Part shown: piece after piece, positions 62,423 to 64,000 of the stretch | How the letters are laid out: every line of letters starts with the position of its first letter | Position numbering within the stretch: position 1 is the stretch's first letter | Source of the DNA: Campylobacter armoricus | GTDB lineage: Bacteria > Campylobacterota > Campylobacteria > Campylobacterales > Campylobacteraceae | Reading direction: 5' to 3' | Assembly (NCBI RefSeq): GCF_013372105.1 | Contig: NZ_CP053825.1 | Location: 1 to 64,000, forward strand | DNA: 64,000 bases | Made by a program: the position numbers and the translations under genes | The notes under the pieces: model-generated | Told to the model about the DNA's origin: nothing | The model's input: the letters and a program-made list of their open reading frames with translations, nothing else | The model's database searches: none

Positions 62423-63004
62423 ATGAATTTAGCCATTATAGATACAGGTTGTGCGAATTTAGCTTCTTTGAAATTTGCTCTTGATCGTTTAGGGCAAAAT
62501 AGTATCATAACTCATGATTTAAAAGAACTCTCACAAGCAGATAAGCTTTTACTCCCTGGTGTTGGCACTGCAGCTAAAGCGATGGAGAATTTACAAGCAT
62601 TAAATTTAGAAAATTTTATCCAAACTACTACTAAGCCCCTTTTAGGAATTTGTCTTGGTATGCAAATTCTAGGTGAATTTTCAGAAGAGCTACACCAAAA
62701 AACACTTGGTATTATGCCTTTTAAAACGCAAAAATTCCAAGAAAAAGCTAATTTTACCTTTCCGCATATGGGGTGGAATCAAGTATCAAGCACACATGAG
62801 CTTTTTAAAGGCTTAAACGGGGCTTATTTTTATTTTGTGCATAGTTATTGTGTGGGTTTAAATGAATACACCATAGCAGAGTGTGAATACTCTACTAAAT
62901 TTAGTGCAAGTTTAAATAAAGACAATTTCTATGGCGTGCAGTTTCACCCTGAAAGAAGTGGCGAGGCAGGTGAAGTGTTATTAAAAAATTTCATAAATAT
63001 GTAG
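62423..63004 (+). CDS. hisH: Imidazole glycerol phosphate synthase, glutamine amidotransferase subunit
   Basis: HisH supplies ammonia from glutamine to HisF. The 193-residue product has the class I triad: the cysteine in GICLGMQILGE, and the histidine and glutamate in GVQFHPERSGEAG. The N-terminal IIDTGCANLASLKFAL and the GVGTAAKAM loop are typical. The ATG at 62423 is chosen because MNLAIIDTG fits the family; an in-frame GTG at 62414 is a possible alternative. It is 6 bases before hisA. Confidence 0.96.
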   Translation: MNLAIIDTGCANLASLKFALDRLGQNSIITHDLKELSQADKLLLPGVGTAAKAMENLQALNLENFIQTTTKPLLGICLGMQILGEFSEELHQKTLGIMPFKTQKFQEKANFTFPHMGWNQVSSTHELFKGLNGAYFYFVHSYCVGLNEYTIAECEYSTKFSASLNKDNFYGVQFHPERSGEAGEVLLKNFINM

Positions 63005-63010
63005 GTAAAA

Positions 63011-63745
63011 ATGCAAACTCAAATCATTCCAGCATTAGACTTAATCGATGGCAAGGTAGTAAGACTTTATAAAGGTGATTATGCTAAAAAACAAGAATAC
63101 AGCTTTGATCCTTTAGCTAAATTTCAAGAGTATGAAGCACAAGGCATATCGTGGCTTCATTTGGTGGATTTAAGTGGTGCAAAAGATCCTAGCAAAAGGC
63201 AATTACAACTCATAGAAAAATTAGCCTTAAATGTCAAAGTAAATTTGCAAGTAGGCGGAGGCATACGCACTAAAGATGAGATTAAGGCTTTATTTGATAG
63301 CGGTGTTAAACGCGTAGTTATAGGCTCTTTAGCAGTTAAAAATAAAGCCTTTACACAAGAGCTTTTGAGTGAATTTGGCGTAGAAAATATAGTCTTAGCG
63401 CTTGATAGTGTTTGTATTAAAGGTGAGTTTTTTGTAGCCACTGATGCGTGGAGCAAAACAAGCGATGAGAGTTTGTTTGAGCTTTTAAATTTTTATAAAG
63501 ATATAAAGCATATTTTATGCACTGATATTTCCAAAGATGGCACGATGAGTGGAGCAAATATAGCTTTATACAACGCTTTGCATGAAAAATTCCCACATTT
63601 ACAAACCCAAGCAAGCGGAGGTGTGGCGAGTTTGCAAGATTTTATCGATTTAAAAGGCATAGTAAGTGGTATCATCACAGGCAAAGCCTTGCTTGATGGA
63701 AAATTTAGCATTAAGGAGGCTAAAGAATGCTTGCAAAACGCATAA
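63011..63745 (+). CDS. hisA: ProFAR isomerase
   Basis: HisA opens the ribose of ProFAR by an Amadori rearrangement in histidine synthesis. The 244-residue beta/alpha barrel begins [20 protein letters not shown] with the catalytic aspartate. It contains [28 protein letters not shown] and the second catalytic aspartate in [12 protein letters not shown]. Length is normal. Its end overlaps hisF by 19 bases. Confidence 0.97.
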   Translation: MQTQIIPALDLIDGKVVRLYKGDYAKKQEYSFDPLAKFQEYEAQGISWLHLVDLSGAKDPSKRQLQLIEKLALNVKVNLQVGGGIRTKDEIKALFDSGVKRVVIGSLAVKNKAFTQELLSEFGVENIVLALDSVCIKGEFFVATDAWSKTSDESLFELLNFYKDIKHILCTDISKDGTMSGANIALYNALHEKFPHLQTQASGGVASLQDFIDLKGIVSGIITGKALLDGKFSIKEAKECLQNA

Positions 63746-64000
63746 TAGCATGTTTGGATGTCAAAGATGGTAGAGTTGTAAAAGGGGTGCAGTTTAAAAA
63801 CCATGAAGATATGGGCGATATCATAGAGCTTGCTAAATTTTACTCACAAAATGGCATTGATGAGCTAGTATTTTATGATATTACAGCTTCAGCTAAAAAT
63901 GAGCGTGTAGATAGGGCTTGGGTAAGCAAGGTCGCACAAAATATCTCCATACCATTTTGCGTAGCAGGTGGTATAAAAAGCGAAGATGACGCAAAAGAGC
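63727..64000 (+). CDS. hisF: Imidazole glycerol phosphate synthase cyclase subunit, 5' part
   Basis: HisF uses ammonia from HisH to form imidazole glycerol phosphate and AICAR. Only the first 91 codons are in the window: [23 protein letters not shown] with the catalytic aspartate, then [10 protein letters not shown] and [15 protein letters not shown]. The gene is cut by the window edge, not broken. It starts inside hisA, the usual coupled arrangement. Confidence 0.95.
   Translation, partial: MLAKRIIACLDVKDGRVVKGVQFKNHEDMGDIIELAKFYSQNGIDELVFYDITASAKNERVDRAWVSKVAQNISIPFCVAGGIKSEDDAKE

Overview
The window is the start of a low-GC Epsilonproteobacterial chromosome, most likely a urease-positive member of the Campylobacter lari group. 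Base 1 is the first base of dnaA. The order dnaA-dnaN-gyrB, the docA/docB pair, the desulforubrerythrin, the flavin-dependent thymidylate synthase next to pyrG and recJ, and G-tract-bearing surface genes all fit Campylobacter. The two-subunit (Helicobacter-style) urease cluster points to the urease-positive lari-type lineages. Species assignment is inference; no 16S gene lies in the window.

Layout. 1-5.4 kb: replication genes, with an apparent oriC between dnaA and dnaN and a small P-loop kinase after gyrB. 5.4-10.3 kb: ureA-ureB-ureE-ureF-ureG-ureH, one compact transcription unit. 10.3-13.4 kb: queF, a Tat-exported sulfite-dehydrogenase-like pair (sorA/sorB), an outer-membrane barrel protein and a PhnA-type protein. 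13.4-18 kb: thyX, pyrG, recJ and a small lytic transglycosylase. 18-22.3 kb: a large autotransporter with a G9 tract at codons 5-8, broken by a single-base frameshift in an A6 run. 22.3-23.6 kb: a decayed patch, where the 5' part of an ABC exporter is fused tail-to-tail to the remains of a thioredoxin-like gene. 23.6-27.8 kb: purM, coaE, dapF, a Bax-type peptidoglycan hydrolase, an ATPase and tRNA-Ala(GGC). 28-37.7 kb: the S10-spc ribosomal operon through secY, without rpmD. 37.8-44.4 kb: murI, L-asparaginase, desulforubrerythrin, a deoxyinosine glycosylase, rnhB, and the serine transporter/dehydratase pair sdaC-sdaA. 44.4-49.8 kb: a 1,795-residue glycine-rich autotransporter on the minus strand with a G10 tract. 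50-55 kb: map, docB, docA and an MFS transporter. 54.9-58.3 kb: infA, then the alpha-type operon rpmJ-rpsM-rpsK-rpsD-rpoA-rplQ behind a structured leader. 58.4-64 kb: the histidine operon hisG-D-B-[predicted nuclease]-H-A-F, with hisF cut by the window end.

How the parts work together. Most of the window is housekeeping. Urease, asparaginase and serine import/deamination release ammonia from host or environmental nitrogen compounds; sulfite oxidation, the cytochrome c peroxidase and the desulforubrerythrin fit microaerobic respiration and peroxide defence. The accessory layer is surface variation: two unrelated autotransporters both carry a G tract just upstream of the signal peptide, each preceded by CAC. 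The most unusual items are the polyglycine passenger of the second autotransporter, the predicted HTH/PD-(D/E)XK nuclease inserted in the his operon, the deletion scar joining two convergent genes at 23.34 kb, and several structured RNA leaders in the ribosomal operons. No rRNA operon, CRISPR array, prophage or insertion sequence was seen. No gene-free stretch exceeds 300 bases.
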